A stretch of 64,000 nucleotides of DNA, from positions 11,707 to 75,706 of the forward strand of contig DACE01000031.1 in NCBI GenBank assembly GCA_002494645.1, given 5' to 3'. This stretch comes from Euryarchaeota archaeon UBA256 (GTDB lineage: Archaea > Thermoplasmatota > Poseidoniia > Poseidoniales > Poseidoniaceae). Every line of letters starts with the position of its first letter. Within the stretch, counting starts at the first letter, position 1. Positions 1-8,246 of the stretch are shown one piece after another. The notes beneath the pieces were generated by a model, which was not told where the DNA came from, ran no database searches, and saw only the letters and a program-made list of their open reading frames with translations. The position numbers were made by a program, and so were the translations under genes.

Positions 1-641
1 TGTCCGGCGAGGCCGCCGAGCAAGAGAAACATCACAAAGGCTGCAAAAATGTTCGTGGCAGGCCCTGCAGCAAACATCCGGAGACGCTCCCTACGCGGAG
101 CACGAAGCAATTCATCACTCTGCGGTTCAGCAAAAGCGCCCAGGGGAAGAGGACCGAGTTGAAGCAACCCAAAGGAACGGATTCTCATGCCGTGACCTCG
201 GGCCAGCAAACCGTGACCGAGTTCGTGAATCACGAGGGAGATGATGAAGGCCAAGGCACCCCATCCGAGAGGAATGACTGGATTGAGGCCGGGAACTGCG
301 ACGAGTTCGCTTGCCGAAGGAGGTGGTGCAGAGGGCGGTGAAAGAACGGAAGTGATGAATGCGAGGAGGACGAGGAGGCCGACCATCAACATCGAAACTG
401 AACAAACCCAAAGCGAAACTTCTCCATACGCCCTCCAGAATTTGCGGGGGCGGGCCATTCGTTCCAGCAAGCGTTGCCCTCGTTGGGTTCGTACCATGAG
501 AACGATGCCCAAGGCACGAGTTGCATTCCATCGGTCAAGAGTACCATTTCGCTCCCATCGTTTGATGAGAAGATACCACCCGATAAGGAGGGCAAACAGG
601 ATTGTCCAATCGGCTTGAACCGACCCCCAAGTGCCCACCAT
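1..641 (-). CDS. Site-2 protease family (M50) membrane metalloprotease, partial
   Basis: The reverse strand is open from about 674 to the window edge, so the C-terminal part lies outside. The translation has hydrophobic segments before and after the zinc-protease motif HELGH, whose codons sit near 219-233. The motif is embedded in a hydrophobic stretch (FIISLVIHELGHGLLARG), and a second hydrophobic segment with AAGPATNIFAAF follows, as in M50 site-2 proteases. Such enzymes cut membrane-bound substrates within the bilayer, often in stress signalling or surface-protein turnover. The LDG-type second metal motif would lie beyond the window. The start is uncertain: ATG at 641 gives MVGTWGSVQADW, and ATG at 674 is the alternative. 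The gene is divergent from the next one, so both promoters must lie in about 642-738. Confidence 0.8.
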   Translation of the reverse strand, partial: MVGTWGSVQADWTILFALLIGWYLLIKRWERNGTLDRWNATRALGIVLMVRTQRGQRLLERMARPRKFWRAYGEVSLWVCSVSMLMVGLLVLLAFITSVLSPPSAPPPSASELVAVPGLNPVIPLGWGALAFIISLVIHELGHGLLARGHGMRIRSFGLLQLGPLPLGAFAEPQSDELLRAPRRERLRMFAAGPATNIFAAFVMFLLLGGLAG

Positions 642-738
642 GTGATGACCGACGGGCCGTTCTGTCTTGAACATTGATATTGTCTCTCACGTCAAAATCT
701 TGACAAACCTTCTTGACAGGTCGGGCGTTGAGTTGACC

Positions 739-1257
739 ATGCACACACACCACATGGCCATTGAGGTATGGTGTGAAGAGACGTGGGGTGAACGCCCCGT
801 ACGAATTTCAGAGTGGGCCACTCACGACAGTATCGTTCAAGTCTTTATTCGTCTTTCTTCGAGCGTCTTAATCGCTGATTTTGAGGTCAACGGTGAAGGG
901 ATGCTTGGCATCCGTCAGCACCTACATGTCCCCCTTGAGACATGGAATCCTGGCTCCATCCAAGGACTCCGGACATCTGAGGGGAAAACTCGATTCCAGC
1001 ATCGCCGACAAAGCATCTACCTCTCCAGCGAATTACGCGTCCCTGAATGGGGTGCGGCCTTGCTTGAAGAATGGCTGATGAGCATGAGAGGCCATGCCAC
1101 CCGGCCCAAGGACAGATTGCAGCGAATGAATGAAGTCAAGCGCATGAAGACCTCCATTGAACGGAATCTCGAAAGTGCATCTCTGACCAAAATCACAGAT
1201 GAGGTTACATCCTTGGATGAACGGGTTGACCGAGTTGGCAACCACTTAGCGAACTGA
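739..1257 (+). CDS. Unknown protein, 172 aa
   Basis: I do not recognise a family. The frame is open from a TTG at 667, but the ATG at 739 (MHTHHMAIEVWC) is the better start because it avoids overlap with the divergent protease gene. The first two thirds look like a globular alpha/beta fold. The last 50 residues are charged and helical (KRMKTSIERNLESASL, then TSLDERVDRVGNHL), suggesting a short coiled coil. There is no signal peptide or membrane segment, so it is probably cytoplasmic. It is convergent with the macro-domain gene and overlaps it by 12 bp at the 3' end. Confidence 0.55.
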   Translation: MHTHHMAIEVWCEETWGERPVRISEWATHDSIVQVFIRLSSSVLIADFEVNGEGMLGIRQHLHVPLETWNPGSIQGLRTSEGKTRFQHRRQSIYLSSELRVPEWGAALLEEWLMSMRGHATRPKDRLQRMNEVKRMKTSIERNLESASLTKITDEVTSLDERVDRVGNHLAN

Positions 1258-1884
1258 TTCTTCCATGGTGGTATCAACGCCAGGGAACTGATCTTCCCCT
1301 TCTCTGTACACCGTTCTCATGTTGTTGATGAAATTTCGTTCTTTAACCACAATGGTATACTCTTTGATACCGTAGTCTTTCTCGCCATCGAGCATCTCCA
1401 ACAAGACTTGAAGCGTGAGGCGAGCCCCTTCACGGTGCGGATATGCGAATACACCCATCGAAATCGGAGGACTCACAATGGAGGTGATGTCGCCCAGTTC
1501 TTCAATCGTGGCAAATAAATTTGCATACGTTTCTGCAAGGAGTTCTCTGCGTTCTTCATCTTGATTCGGGCGGCGGCAATCAGGGCCAACCACGTGAATG
1601 ATATGTTTGTAATTCTCACCAAGGGCGTAGGGTTCAGTGGTCACATTCTTGGTAACAGCACAGGGCGGGGCGTTGATTTTCCGCATGTCAAGACAAATAT
1701 TTCGGGTAACTTGTGTCAATTCCTTGCCAGCTTTTTGGTGAATCATAGCATCGAGCCCTTCGCGGCCCGAGAGTCGATTATTGGCAGGTGTGATGAGGAC
1801 ATCACCTGAATGATTCCATACGTCACCGCCCATGACGCGGAGGACGCCCCACTTGCATGTTCGTGCCATGTAGAGTTCGGCCAT
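1246..1884 (-). CDS. Macro-domain protein (ADP-ribose-binding family)
   Basis: The protein is 212 aa. The first half carries the macro-domain signature: GDVWNHSGDVLITPANNRL (residue type D-I/V-L-I-x-x-x-N), followed by the glycine-rich loop SGREGLDAMIHQKAG and HIIHVVGPD. The later loop ISMGVFAYPHREGARL matches the phosphate-binding G-x-x-x-Y-P segment near the end of the fold. Family members bind ADP-ribose or hydrolyse ADP-ribose-1''-phosphate, O-acetyl-ADP-ribose or ADP-ribosylated side chains; which applies here cannot be told. The ATG at 1884 is chosen because GGAGAG lies just upstream. The frame stays open to 2037, but those extra residues lack domain character. No ADP-ribosyltransferase partner is seen nearby. 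Confidence 0.8.
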   Translation of the reverse strand: MAELYMARTCKWGVLRVMGGDVWNHSGDVLITPANNRLSGREGLDAMIHQKAGKELTQVTRNICLDMRKINAPPCAVTKNVTTEPYALGENYKHIIHVVGPDCRRPNQDEERRELLAETYANLFATIEELGDITSIVSPPISMGVFAYPHREGARLTLQVLLEMLDGEKDYGIKEYTIVVKERNFINNMRTVYREGEDQFPGVDTTMEESVR

Positions 1885-2042
1885 CGTCTCTCCAAGATAG
1901 GCCACCCTACATATTAACTGCGCATTCAATTCATGAAACTTGTAAAAAATGGACATATTTCCACCTGGGACAGAGCAGTCAAAGGAATGAGCCACTGGCC
2001 CCAAGGCGATACCGCTAAAGCGACACCTGCCTTGCACGAATC

Positions 2043-5000
2043 ATGACCACGAAAAGCGCTATCGTCGCCGTGGTCCTTTTGTTCTGTTCAACACTCCCGT
2101 TAACGACATTGACAAGTTCAGAGAATGCTTCTGAACTCGAAGCGTCATCTTCGACCTTCTTTGATGGATTCTTCGTTGGCCACAATGAGGATGTCTGGAA
2201 TGCAACGCCCTGGCCCACCATCGCCGTACCGGAAGGCTTCACCTACAACAGCGTCATTGATTACAGTGATGTTGGTGTCCTCATCAACAACCTCTCTGAT
2301 GAAAGTCGAACCATCGGTTGGGCTTTCGTAGCGGCTCGCAACATTTCCCTTGATCGCGTCTTCATCTTCAACGAAAGCGGAACGCCCACCAAGGAAACCA
2401 TCAACAGAGACCAATTTGAGACGTACTTTGCCACTCCATTCCTTGAAATGCTTCAAAATCGTTCCTCAGCGAGTGGAGTCAACTATCTGGTAACTACCAA
2501 AGGTATCCCACTTCGTGTTTCTGGAGGCAACGACAAAGCCAGTTTTGACCAAGAGCTCGCTCTCTTGGGAGGCGCTTACAACAGTTCAATCGGTGGGAAT
2601 TACTGGATACAACACGATTACGGTCCACTCGCTGGAAAAGCCATGGAGCCCTTCAAGCGAAGCAAATACGGGTTTTTCTTAGTGACTCGCCTCACAGGTT
2701 ACACCGTTGATACGGCATTGGAACTCATCGAACGGGCCAATCAAAGCCTCGGCCAACGGGGTGAGTTTGTACTTGACCTTGCGACCAACCGTAACGGGTC
2801 AGGGTACAAGTTTTGGAACGACGATTTGTACACTGCAAATACAACACTCAACGGAAGCATGGGATTGCCTGTTACCTTTGATGAAGAATCTGAATTCCTC
2901 ACGAACGTTTCGAATGTGATGGGTTATGCCTCATGGGGAAGCAACGACGGCAATTGGAACAAAAACTACCTGCCCAACGGAGGCTTTGATACCACCGATT
3001 CCTCTTGGCAAAGTGGGTCCCGCTATTGGAATTCCAGTGCTCCGACAGTAGCAGTAGGTGACTCTTTTTCTTGGGCCTATCAAACATCCACAAAACAAGG
3101 AGGGAACGGGGCTTTTGAAGCCGCCATCGGTACTGCGTGCCAACAAGATTCTGGCGACATGATGCAAGGGGTCTACGCAGAATATTTTGACAACGCAGGT
3201 GTCAGTTTCAGCACTGCTAGCATGCCGTTACTCATCGACCGTACGCCCGATCACGTGCGCATTGAACCTCATCTTTCCCACGGCTCCTCGAACAACCCCT
3301 ATTCTGGACTCGATAACCGATTCAAGCAAGATTGGGGCGCACGGTTTAGCGGACTCATCGACGTCCCAGACAGCGGAAACTGGACCTTTTACCTCAACTC
3401 AGATGACGGTTCAGAACTGTGGATGAACGGTGCAAGTTTAATTCAGAACTACGGCAGTCACGGCATGCGGGAATATTCAGCCGTAGTCAATCTCAGTTCC
3501 GGAATGCATGATTTCCGCATCGAATTCTTCCAAGGTGGAGGCCCTCACGGGCTCATTCTTTCGTGGGAAGGGCCAAACACGAGTAAATCGTCGATTCCTG
3601 CATCTGCCTTTTACGTGGCCAATAACGACCTCCCTGAGGTCGACGCACTGATTCATTCTTGGCAATTCGAGGAAGCGACGGGGAGCCAAGCCAACGATAG
3701 CATGGCGAATGGGTCTAATTTCACGCTCAATGGAATGGACAACAGCAACTGGCGCAGTTGTCTGGACGGTTCGTGCCTGTGGTTTGATGGAAGTAACGAT
3801 TATGCTCAAGTCAACGTTGATGACTGGGTGGGTAATTTTACCGTAAGCCAATGGGTTTGGGCCAACACAACGAACCAATCCGCCTATGCATCGACCTTCG
3901 CCATCGATGACAATGCTGGGTCCAACCAATCCTTCCAGCACATGGTTTCTGGAGGAAAATGGTACCTTCATAACAATCAGAGCCGAAGTTTTGGTGACGT
4001 CATTGCTCAACGTTGGACGCATTTGGTCACCGTTTACGACGGTGGAGAAACGCGCCAATACATGGATGGCGTGCTCGTGAATACCAACACCTATCCCAAC
4101 GGTTCCTTCAACAACATTGACCTCTACAAACTTGGCGTCAATCGAGCAGGTTCTTCGTTCTTTGAAGGGAAAATCGACAACCTCTTGATTTGGGATCGGG
4201 CGATAGACAACAGCTCTATCACATCACTTCGTCGTTCAATCGTCGATAATTGCTCAACGTATTCTGGTCATGGGACAGATGTAGCATCTCTTGAAACTGA
4301 ATATCCAATTCCATCAAACTTCACGAGTCATGCATGGGTCATCTATGGCTACGGCAAGCGTGCGGGTGATGTCTACGGTGCCTTTGACATCGTGGTTGAT
4401 GCTTTGGATGTGAACGGGAACGTCCTCTCATCCAATACCTCGGCAAGTGAAGCCTTCACGACCTCGTGGGCCTCTGAAACGATGCGTTTTCGACCCCACG
4501 CGGATGCGGTCACTCTACGTGTCACGTTCAGTGTTGACATTGTGCCGACCTCGACAGGTGGTTCTCTGTTTGTGGATTCGGCGGTACTCCGAGTCATACG
4601 CCCCCACATGGATTGGGTCAACGGTTCAATCGCAGACACCGCAGTATCAACGGGGGGTCGCTCGTTCAATTGGGGAACAGCCTACGGCCAATCGCTCATC
4701 GCTGACCTGCTTGAGGACGGCGTTTCGGGCGTGAAGGGCTACGTCTACGAGCCTTACCTTACGGCTGTTGGCATGCCAAGTATTCTTCATCCGAGTTATG
4801 CTTCTGGCTACAACCTTGCTGAAAGTCACGCTGCAGCCAACCGAATCTCGGGGTGGATGGGCGTGGTTGTTGGCGATCCAAAAATGGCAGCTTACGCCGA
4901 TATCTTCCATGATGTTAACATCGTTGATGTGAGGTCAGATGGCTATGTCAATCAAGGCGAAAACACGACCATTCAAGTGATGTTTGAAAATCTTGGCATG

Positions 5001-7334
5001 GCTGAAGCGAATGGAACACTCATCGCTCAAACAGTGCAGGGTAACACCATCTTGAATCAAACCTCAATATATCTTCCAGCAGGTGACCAAGTAGGAAGTC
5101 GAGCCATCATCAACCTCACCATCGTTCCTGTCGATTCAGGTTACCTCGATTTGAGGATTCGTTATGTGAACGCAAGTCCTGAACAGGATTTTTCTAATAA
5201 TTTACAGTCGATGACCCTCATCGTTAACGCCCCGCCAACGCTCTTGGACGCTTATTGCAGTGCTTCTTCCATCAGCAGAGGCGCCTACACCATCTGTACC
5301 ATTGAGGCCACCGATGATACCAATGTAACCGCTGCACAATTAGAATGGCAGCTCCTGTCAGGAAATGAAAGCCTGAATGAGAGCCATTGGAACATGCTGC
5401 AAATGGGTGATATCGGGCAGGATAAATGGGAAACTTCTCTGGTCGTTCCTTCGAATTCAACACTCGGGAACATCACCCTTCGGGCGACGGTCGTCGACCT
5501 GCAAGGGATGAGTGTCACGCGATTATTTGCTAATGTATCGCGAGTCGTTGACGCCCCCGCGGAGTGGTTTGGACCCCATGCTTCGGGCGTCGATGATACC
5601 GCATGGAATAAAGCGTCTCAACTCCCCAACAGGCCGAATCAAGGACTCTATCGCCACCTTGATTCAATGCTAACCGCTTGCGTTCAAGACGCTGATTACA
5701 ACGTAGACCAGCCTCTACCGCTCATGTTGTCATCACGAGGGAGCATCAGCAACGTAAGTTATGCACCCCAAACTGTACCGAACCTGTATTGCTACACGGC
5801 GCAATTCTCTCTTGAAGAAGGAAGTGGTTTAGAGGACGTTGAATTCCAAGTTCGCACTACAGATGGAAGCCTCTTATTGCAGCGGACATTGAGAGTGAAT
5901 GACCGTTCACCAGTCCTCTCTATGCATCTTGAAGACAGTGACGGAACCCCGCTTGACCGAGTTGTTGGAAACGGTAATGAATACGTAGTCATCGGCGTCA
6001 GCGACATTGATGACCCTCAAACGGCATTTGTTGGCGACCTCAGTGTACAGTGGCCAGGGGGCCAAAGCATCCAGCTTCCTCTCGACATTCAAGTCGGACA
6101 ATCCAGAGCAGTCATTCAACTCAACCAAGTGGTCTCAACCCTTGAGGCGGGAGAGTTAGCACTCCAAGTCAACGGGATTGGTCAAAACGCTGCTACCGCA
6201 TCAGCAAGTTTGACCTTGCCCTTTATTCTCACACCACCCGATGTTCGTTTCATTGAGGCTTGTGACGCTTATGGGCCCGTAGAGGCCATGACATTCGGAC
6301 AAACTGCCACCCTATTGGTCGGCGTTACCAGTGACCGCCCGCTCGCCAGCGTCACAGCACAATTGACACAGATCGGTTGGGCCGTGAGTGCTCCCTCGGT
6401 TGAGACACCTGTATGGGATGAAGCAGATATTCCTGAAGCATGCAATACATCATCGCACGGCGAGGATGTTATTTGGTTCATGTTCAGATTAAAACTTGAC
6501 AATTCCCTTACCGATGGTGAAGGCAACGTGCTTGTTTCCGTGCGCGACGTTGAAGGATTGGTCAAATCCGTAACCATCGATATGATGTTCCAACACGCAC
6601 CGACCTTCATTGAGAATGTAGAAACATCCTCAGCAGTGCCTCTTGAGGACCTTTATCTCAACGCCACCATCACGGACTTGGACGGTCTCCACCGAGTCAC
6701 CTGTTCCTTCCAACTCTACGACCAATCTGGCGTCCTACTTACGCAATCGGTGAAAACAGCAGGCGAAGATACGCAATTCTCGAATACGCTCCTGTGGCAG
6801 TACCCTATACCTGGTGCTTTAGCGAATTCCACGCTGGCTGCGAACATTACATGTGTTGATGAATTACAAGCCTCCTTCCAGCACCAGGAAGAGTTTGATG
6901 TCGGGCCGCTTGATGCGTGCATCACATGCAATACTACCGGTCAGGATTCCCAAGTGGAAACAACGGCAACAGGCGGGGAGTCTTTCCTTCCTGTTTTCAT
7001 CGTCTTCATGGTGCTCATCGTAATCGCCTCAATGGTCATCGTGCGTCGCCAAAACAATCGTGGTCGAGCCTTTGATTCCGAATGGGGTGAACACGAGGGT
7101 GTTGAAGATCATTCCATTGAAGACCTCTTCAATCTAAATGAAGAGGATGACGCTTTGCCAGCCCCATCCAATGACACAATGCCCGAATACATACCAGAAG
7201 GATGGACGCTGGAACAGTATCGCACCTGGATGGAGGGGCCGTGTCCTGAGGGGTGGGGAGAAGAACAATGGTTGGACTATGTAGAGACCCATACTCAGTT
7301 GCTTGATGAGCACAATGCTTCAACGCAAGAGTGA
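2043..7334 (+). CDS. Giant surface protein: split TIGR03790-like domain with PA14 and LamG inserts, C-terminal membrane anchor
   Basis: The protein is 1763 aa. Residues 1-25 form a Sec signal peptide. Residues about 50-310 resemble the N-terminal part of the TIGR03790 family (VGVLINNLSDESRTIG, then VNYLVTTKGIPLRVSGG, then YGFFLVTRLTGYT). A PA14-like domain follows at about 375-520 (GVYAEYFDNAG, then FYLNSDDGSELWMNG) and a LamG/concanavalin-type domain at about 535-745. Residues about 860-950 look like the C-terminal part of TIGR03790 (FNWGTAYGQSLIADLL, then VVVGDPKMAAYA). CARDB/Ig-like beta domains continue to about 1640, then one transmembrane helix at about 1648-1667 and an acidic cytoplasmic tail with PEGWTLEQYRTW and PEGWGEEQW. 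PA14 and LamG domains usually bind carbohydrate. I infer a cell-surface polymer-binding or processing protein; the catalytic role is unknown. Confidence 0.85.
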   Translation: MTTKSAIVAVVLLFCSTLPLTTLTSSENASELEASSSTFFDGFFVGHNEDVWNATPWPTIAVPEGFTYNSVIDYSDVGVLINNLSDESRTIGWAFVAARNISLDRVFIFNESGTPTKETINRDQFETYFATPFLEMLQNRSSASGVNYLVTTKGIPLRVSGGNDKASFDQELALLGGAYNSSIGGNYWIQHDYGPLAGKAMEPFKRSKYGFFLVTRLTGYTVDTALELIERANQSLGQRGEFVLDLATNRNGSGYKFWNDDLYTANTTLNGSMGLPVTFDEESEFLTNVSNVMGYASWGSNDGNWNKNYLPNGGFDTTDSSWQSGSRYWNSSAPTVAVGDSFSWAYQTSTKQGGNGAFEAAIGTACQQDSGDMMQGVYAEYFDNAGVSFSTASMPLLIDRTPDHVRIEPHLSHGSSNNPYSGLDNRFKQDWGARFSGLIDVPDSGNWTFYLNSDDGSELWMNGASLIQNYGSHGMREYSAVVNLSSGMHDFRIEFFQGGGPHGLILSWEGPNTSKSSIPASAFYVANNDLPEVDALIHSWQFEEATGSQANDSMANGSNFTLNGMDNSNWRSCLDGSCLWFDGSNDYAQVNVDDWVGNFTVSQWVWANTTNQSAYASTFAIDDNAGSNQSFQHMVSGGKWYLHNNQSRSFGDVIAQRWTHLVTVYDGGETRQYMDGVLVNTNTYPNGSFNNIDLYKLGVNRAGSSFFEGKIDNLLIWDRAIDNSSITSLRRSIVDNCSTYSGHGTDVASLETEYPIPSNFTSHAWVIYGYGKRAGDVYGAFDIVVDALDVNGNVLSSNTSASEAFTTSWASETMRFRPHADAVTLRVTFSVDIVPTSTGGSLFVDSAVLRVIRPHMDWVNGSIADTAVSTGGRSFNWGTAYGQSLIADLLEDGVSGVKGYVYEPYLTAVGMPSILHPSYASGYNLAESHAAANRISGWMGVVVGDPKMAAYADIFHDVNIVDVRSDGYVNQGENTTIQVMFENLGMAEANGTLIAQTVQGNTILNQTSIYLPAGDQVGSRAIINLTIVPVDSGYLDLRIRYVNASPEQDFSNNLQSMTLIVNAPPTLLDAYCSASSISRGAYTICTIEATDDTNVTAAQLEWQLLSGNESLNESHWNMLQMGDIGQDKWETSLVVPSNSTLGNITLRATVVDLQGMSVTRLFANVSRVVDAPAEWFGPHASGVDDTAWNKASQLPNRPNQGLYRHLDSMLTACVQDADYNVDQPLPLMLSSRGSISNVSYAPQTVPNLYCYTAQFSLEEGSGLEDVEFQVRTTDGSLLLQRTLRVNDRSPVLSMHLEDSDGTPLDRVVGNGNEYVVIGVSDIDDPQTAFVGDLSVQWPGGQSIQLPLDIQVGQSRAVIQLNQVVSTLEAGELALQVNGIGQNAATASASLTLPFILTPPDVRFIEACDAYGPVEAMTFGQTATLLVGVTSDRPLASVTAQLTQIGWAVSAPSVETPVWDEADIPEACNTSSHGEDVIWFMFRLKLDNSLTDGEGNVLVSVRDVEGLVKSVTIDMMFQHAPTFIENVETSSAVPLEDLYLNATITDLDGLHRVTCSFQLYDQSGVLLTQSVKTAGEDTQFSNTLLWQYPIPGALANSTLAANITCVDELQASFQHQEEFDVGPLDACITCNTTGQDSQVETTATGGESFLPVFIVFMVLIVIASMVIVRRQNNRGRAFDSEWGEHEGVEDHSIEDLFNLNEEDDALPAPSNDTMPEYIPEGWTLEQYRTWMEGPCPEGWGEEQWLDYVETHTQLLDEHNASTQE

Positions 7335-7366
7335 TGAGACCTCGGCATTTGGTAGCATATGTTCCC

Positions 7367-7600
7367 ATGGCCGTCGGATATGTACTCATCAATGTCAAAC
7401 CAGGTAGTGAGCAAGCCGTTCACGCGAAAGTAAGTGTTTTGCCTCATGTTTGTGATGCAACGGTGTTGTTTGGCGACCATGATCTCATCGTGAAGTTGGA
7501 GGCCGAGAACTTAGCCACGATTGCAAAAGCAGTTGTTCAACATATTCGGAGCGTCGAGGGGGTTCTCGAAACCAAGACGCTTGCCGGTGCTGATTTTTAG
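7367..7600 (+). CDS. Stand-alone Lrp/AsnC ligand-binding (RAM) domain protein
   Basis: This 77-aa protein is only the ligand-binding half of an Lrp/AsnC regulator: AVGYVLINVKPGSEQAV, then CDATVLFGDHDLIVKLEAEN, then HIRSVEGVLETKTL. There is no helix-turn-helix. Single-domain members oligomerise and bind amino acids, and may modulate full-length Lrp proteins such as the one at 16134. The frame is open from GTG 7331/ATG 7334, which overlap the stop of the upstream gene as TGATG. ATG 7367 gives the usual family length and N-terminus, but a translationally coupled start at 7334 cannot be excluded. Confidence 0.8.
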   Translation: MAVGYVLINVKPGSEQAVHAKVSVLPHVCDATVLFGDHDLIVKLEAENLATIAKAVVQHIRSVEGVLETKTLAGADF

Positions 7601-7620
7601 GATTCAAAACCGACTGCTTG

Positions 7621-7635
7621 CGCCCCAATAGGGCG
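7621..7635 (+). terminator. Small GC hairpin after the Lrp-domain gene
   Basis: CGCCC-CAATA-GGGCG forms a 5-bp stem with a 5-nt loop, 20 nt after the stop codon, and is followed by an A-rich run. A further T-run (gccttttttcgg) lies at about 7687-7694, just before the MC1 promoter. Archaeal termination usually relies on T-runs, so the T-run may be the real terminator. The role is inferred. Confidence 0.3.
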
Positions 7636-7700
7636 AAAAAGAGCCTTTGGAAAGGGGGACTGAGCGGCATATGTGGCGCAGTATTGCCTTTTTTCGGGAA

Positions 7701-7712
7701 AAGTATTATATG
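7701..7712 (+). promoter_or_regulatory. TATA-box promoter of the MC1 gene
   Basis: AAGTATTATATG is a clear archaeal TATA element. Transcription would start about 25 nt downstream near 7735, leaving a very short leader that holds GGAGGA (7735-7740) 7 nt before the ATG at 7748. The element sits between a T-run and the gene. Confidence 0.55.
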
Positions 7713-7747
7713 CTCAATGGGATAAGGGCGAATTGGAGGATATCCAA

Positions 7748-8014
7748 ATGTCAGACGGAAAGAAATACTTCGTTCTCATGGAGAACGGAAAAGATACGAG
7801 CCAAGTATTTGCGAGCAAACAACCCCGTGGTGCGGCCCTCAAGGCTGCAACCCGCGGCCACACGAGCATCCGCCTACGAGAGCGTGGCACCAAGCGTGTT
7901 CACATCTTCACGGGCAGCATCTCGATGGTGGACAAACCTGCTGGTGGACCAGCTTGGCTCCCAGACAAGATCAAGAAGGCCAACGTCAAGAAGCAAGGCA
8001 TCGAGCACCTTTGA
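7748..8014 (+). CDS. Chromosomal protein MC1
   Basis: The 88-aa basic protein matches monomeric archaeal chromosomal protein MC1, which bends and compacts DNA. Diagnostic stretches are KKYFVLMENGKDTSQVFASK, QPRGAALKAATRG, IRLRERGTKRVHIFTG and PAWLPDKIKKANVKKQGIE. The start at ATG 7748 is supported by GGAGGA 7 nt upstream, a TATA box and the family N-terminus; the frame upstream (from 7673) is non-coding. It is a single gene, followed by a 232-bp intergenic region with strong hairpins. A second chromatin-like protein lies 1.5 kb downstream on the other strand. Confidence 0.92.
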   Translation: MSDGKKYFVLMENGKDTSQVFASKQPRGAALKAATRGHTSIRLRERGTKRVHIFTGSISMVDKPAGGPAWLPDKIKKANVKKQGIEHL

Positions 8015-8062
8015 GTGCTGCCGTGCTTTTGCACCTTCTTCCAACTCTCTGAGTTGTACAAC

Positions 8063-8094
8063 GGCCTTATGTGCGCTACGGCGCACATACGGCC
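8063..8094 (+). other. Strong hairpin with UACG tetraloop in the MC1-xerA intergenic region
   Basis: GGCC-T-TATGTGCGC, loop TACG, GCGCACATA-C-GGCC. The inner 9 bp (8068-8076 with 8081-8089) pair perfectly around a C(UACG)G loop, an unusually stable tetraloop class. A single T/C mismatch separates a 4-bp outer GGCC/GGCC stem. It lies 49 nt after the MC1 stop. There is no U-tract after it, so it is not a classical bacterial terminator; a 3'-UTR structure or a small RNA are options. Confidence 0.6.
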
Positions 8095-8163
8095 CTCAAA
8101 TTCATACCCGCTTTCTAACAAGGCACTCTTCTCAGGGGTGGGTTTCACCAAGTCCAACGATGG

Positions 8164-8173
8164 CTTGATAAAG
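8164..8173 (+). promoter_or_regulatory. Probable TATA element for the recombinase gene
   Basis: CTTGATAAAG resembles the TATA elements before rps13 (41811) and the DUF373 gene (31249-31258, reverse strand). A transcription start about 25 nt downstream, near 8198, would give a leader of about 50 nt that begins with the hairpins described next. Confidence 0.4.
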
Positions 8174-8192
8174 AGAACCCATCATGTGCTGA

Positions 8193-8246
8193 TGTCCTCA
8201 GGGACACGGGATGCACACCCGCTTCGGCGGGAGGCGGTGACGCCAG
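8193..8246 (+). promoter_or_regulatory. Structured leader RNA in front of the tyrosine recombinase
   Basis: Three small hairpins lie in a row: TGTCC-TCAG-GGACA (8193-8206), CCCGC-TTCG-GCGGG (8218-8231, UUCG tetraloop) and GGCG-GTGA-CGCC (8233-8244, GNRA tetraloop). The Shine-Dalgarno-like GGGAGG (8229-8234) is caught between the last two stems, and the ATG at 8247 follows 2 nt after the third. CGGG at 8207-8210 can alternatively pair with CCCG at 8218-8221, excluding the second hairpin. This layout would suit control of translation initiation, but that is inferred from pairing only. Confidence 0.45.

Noticed and set aside
159..677. Several forward open frames opposite the site-2 protease
   Set aside because: They are shadows of the reverse-strand protease, which has HELGH and hydrophobic helices; the forward translations are Arg-rich and featureless.
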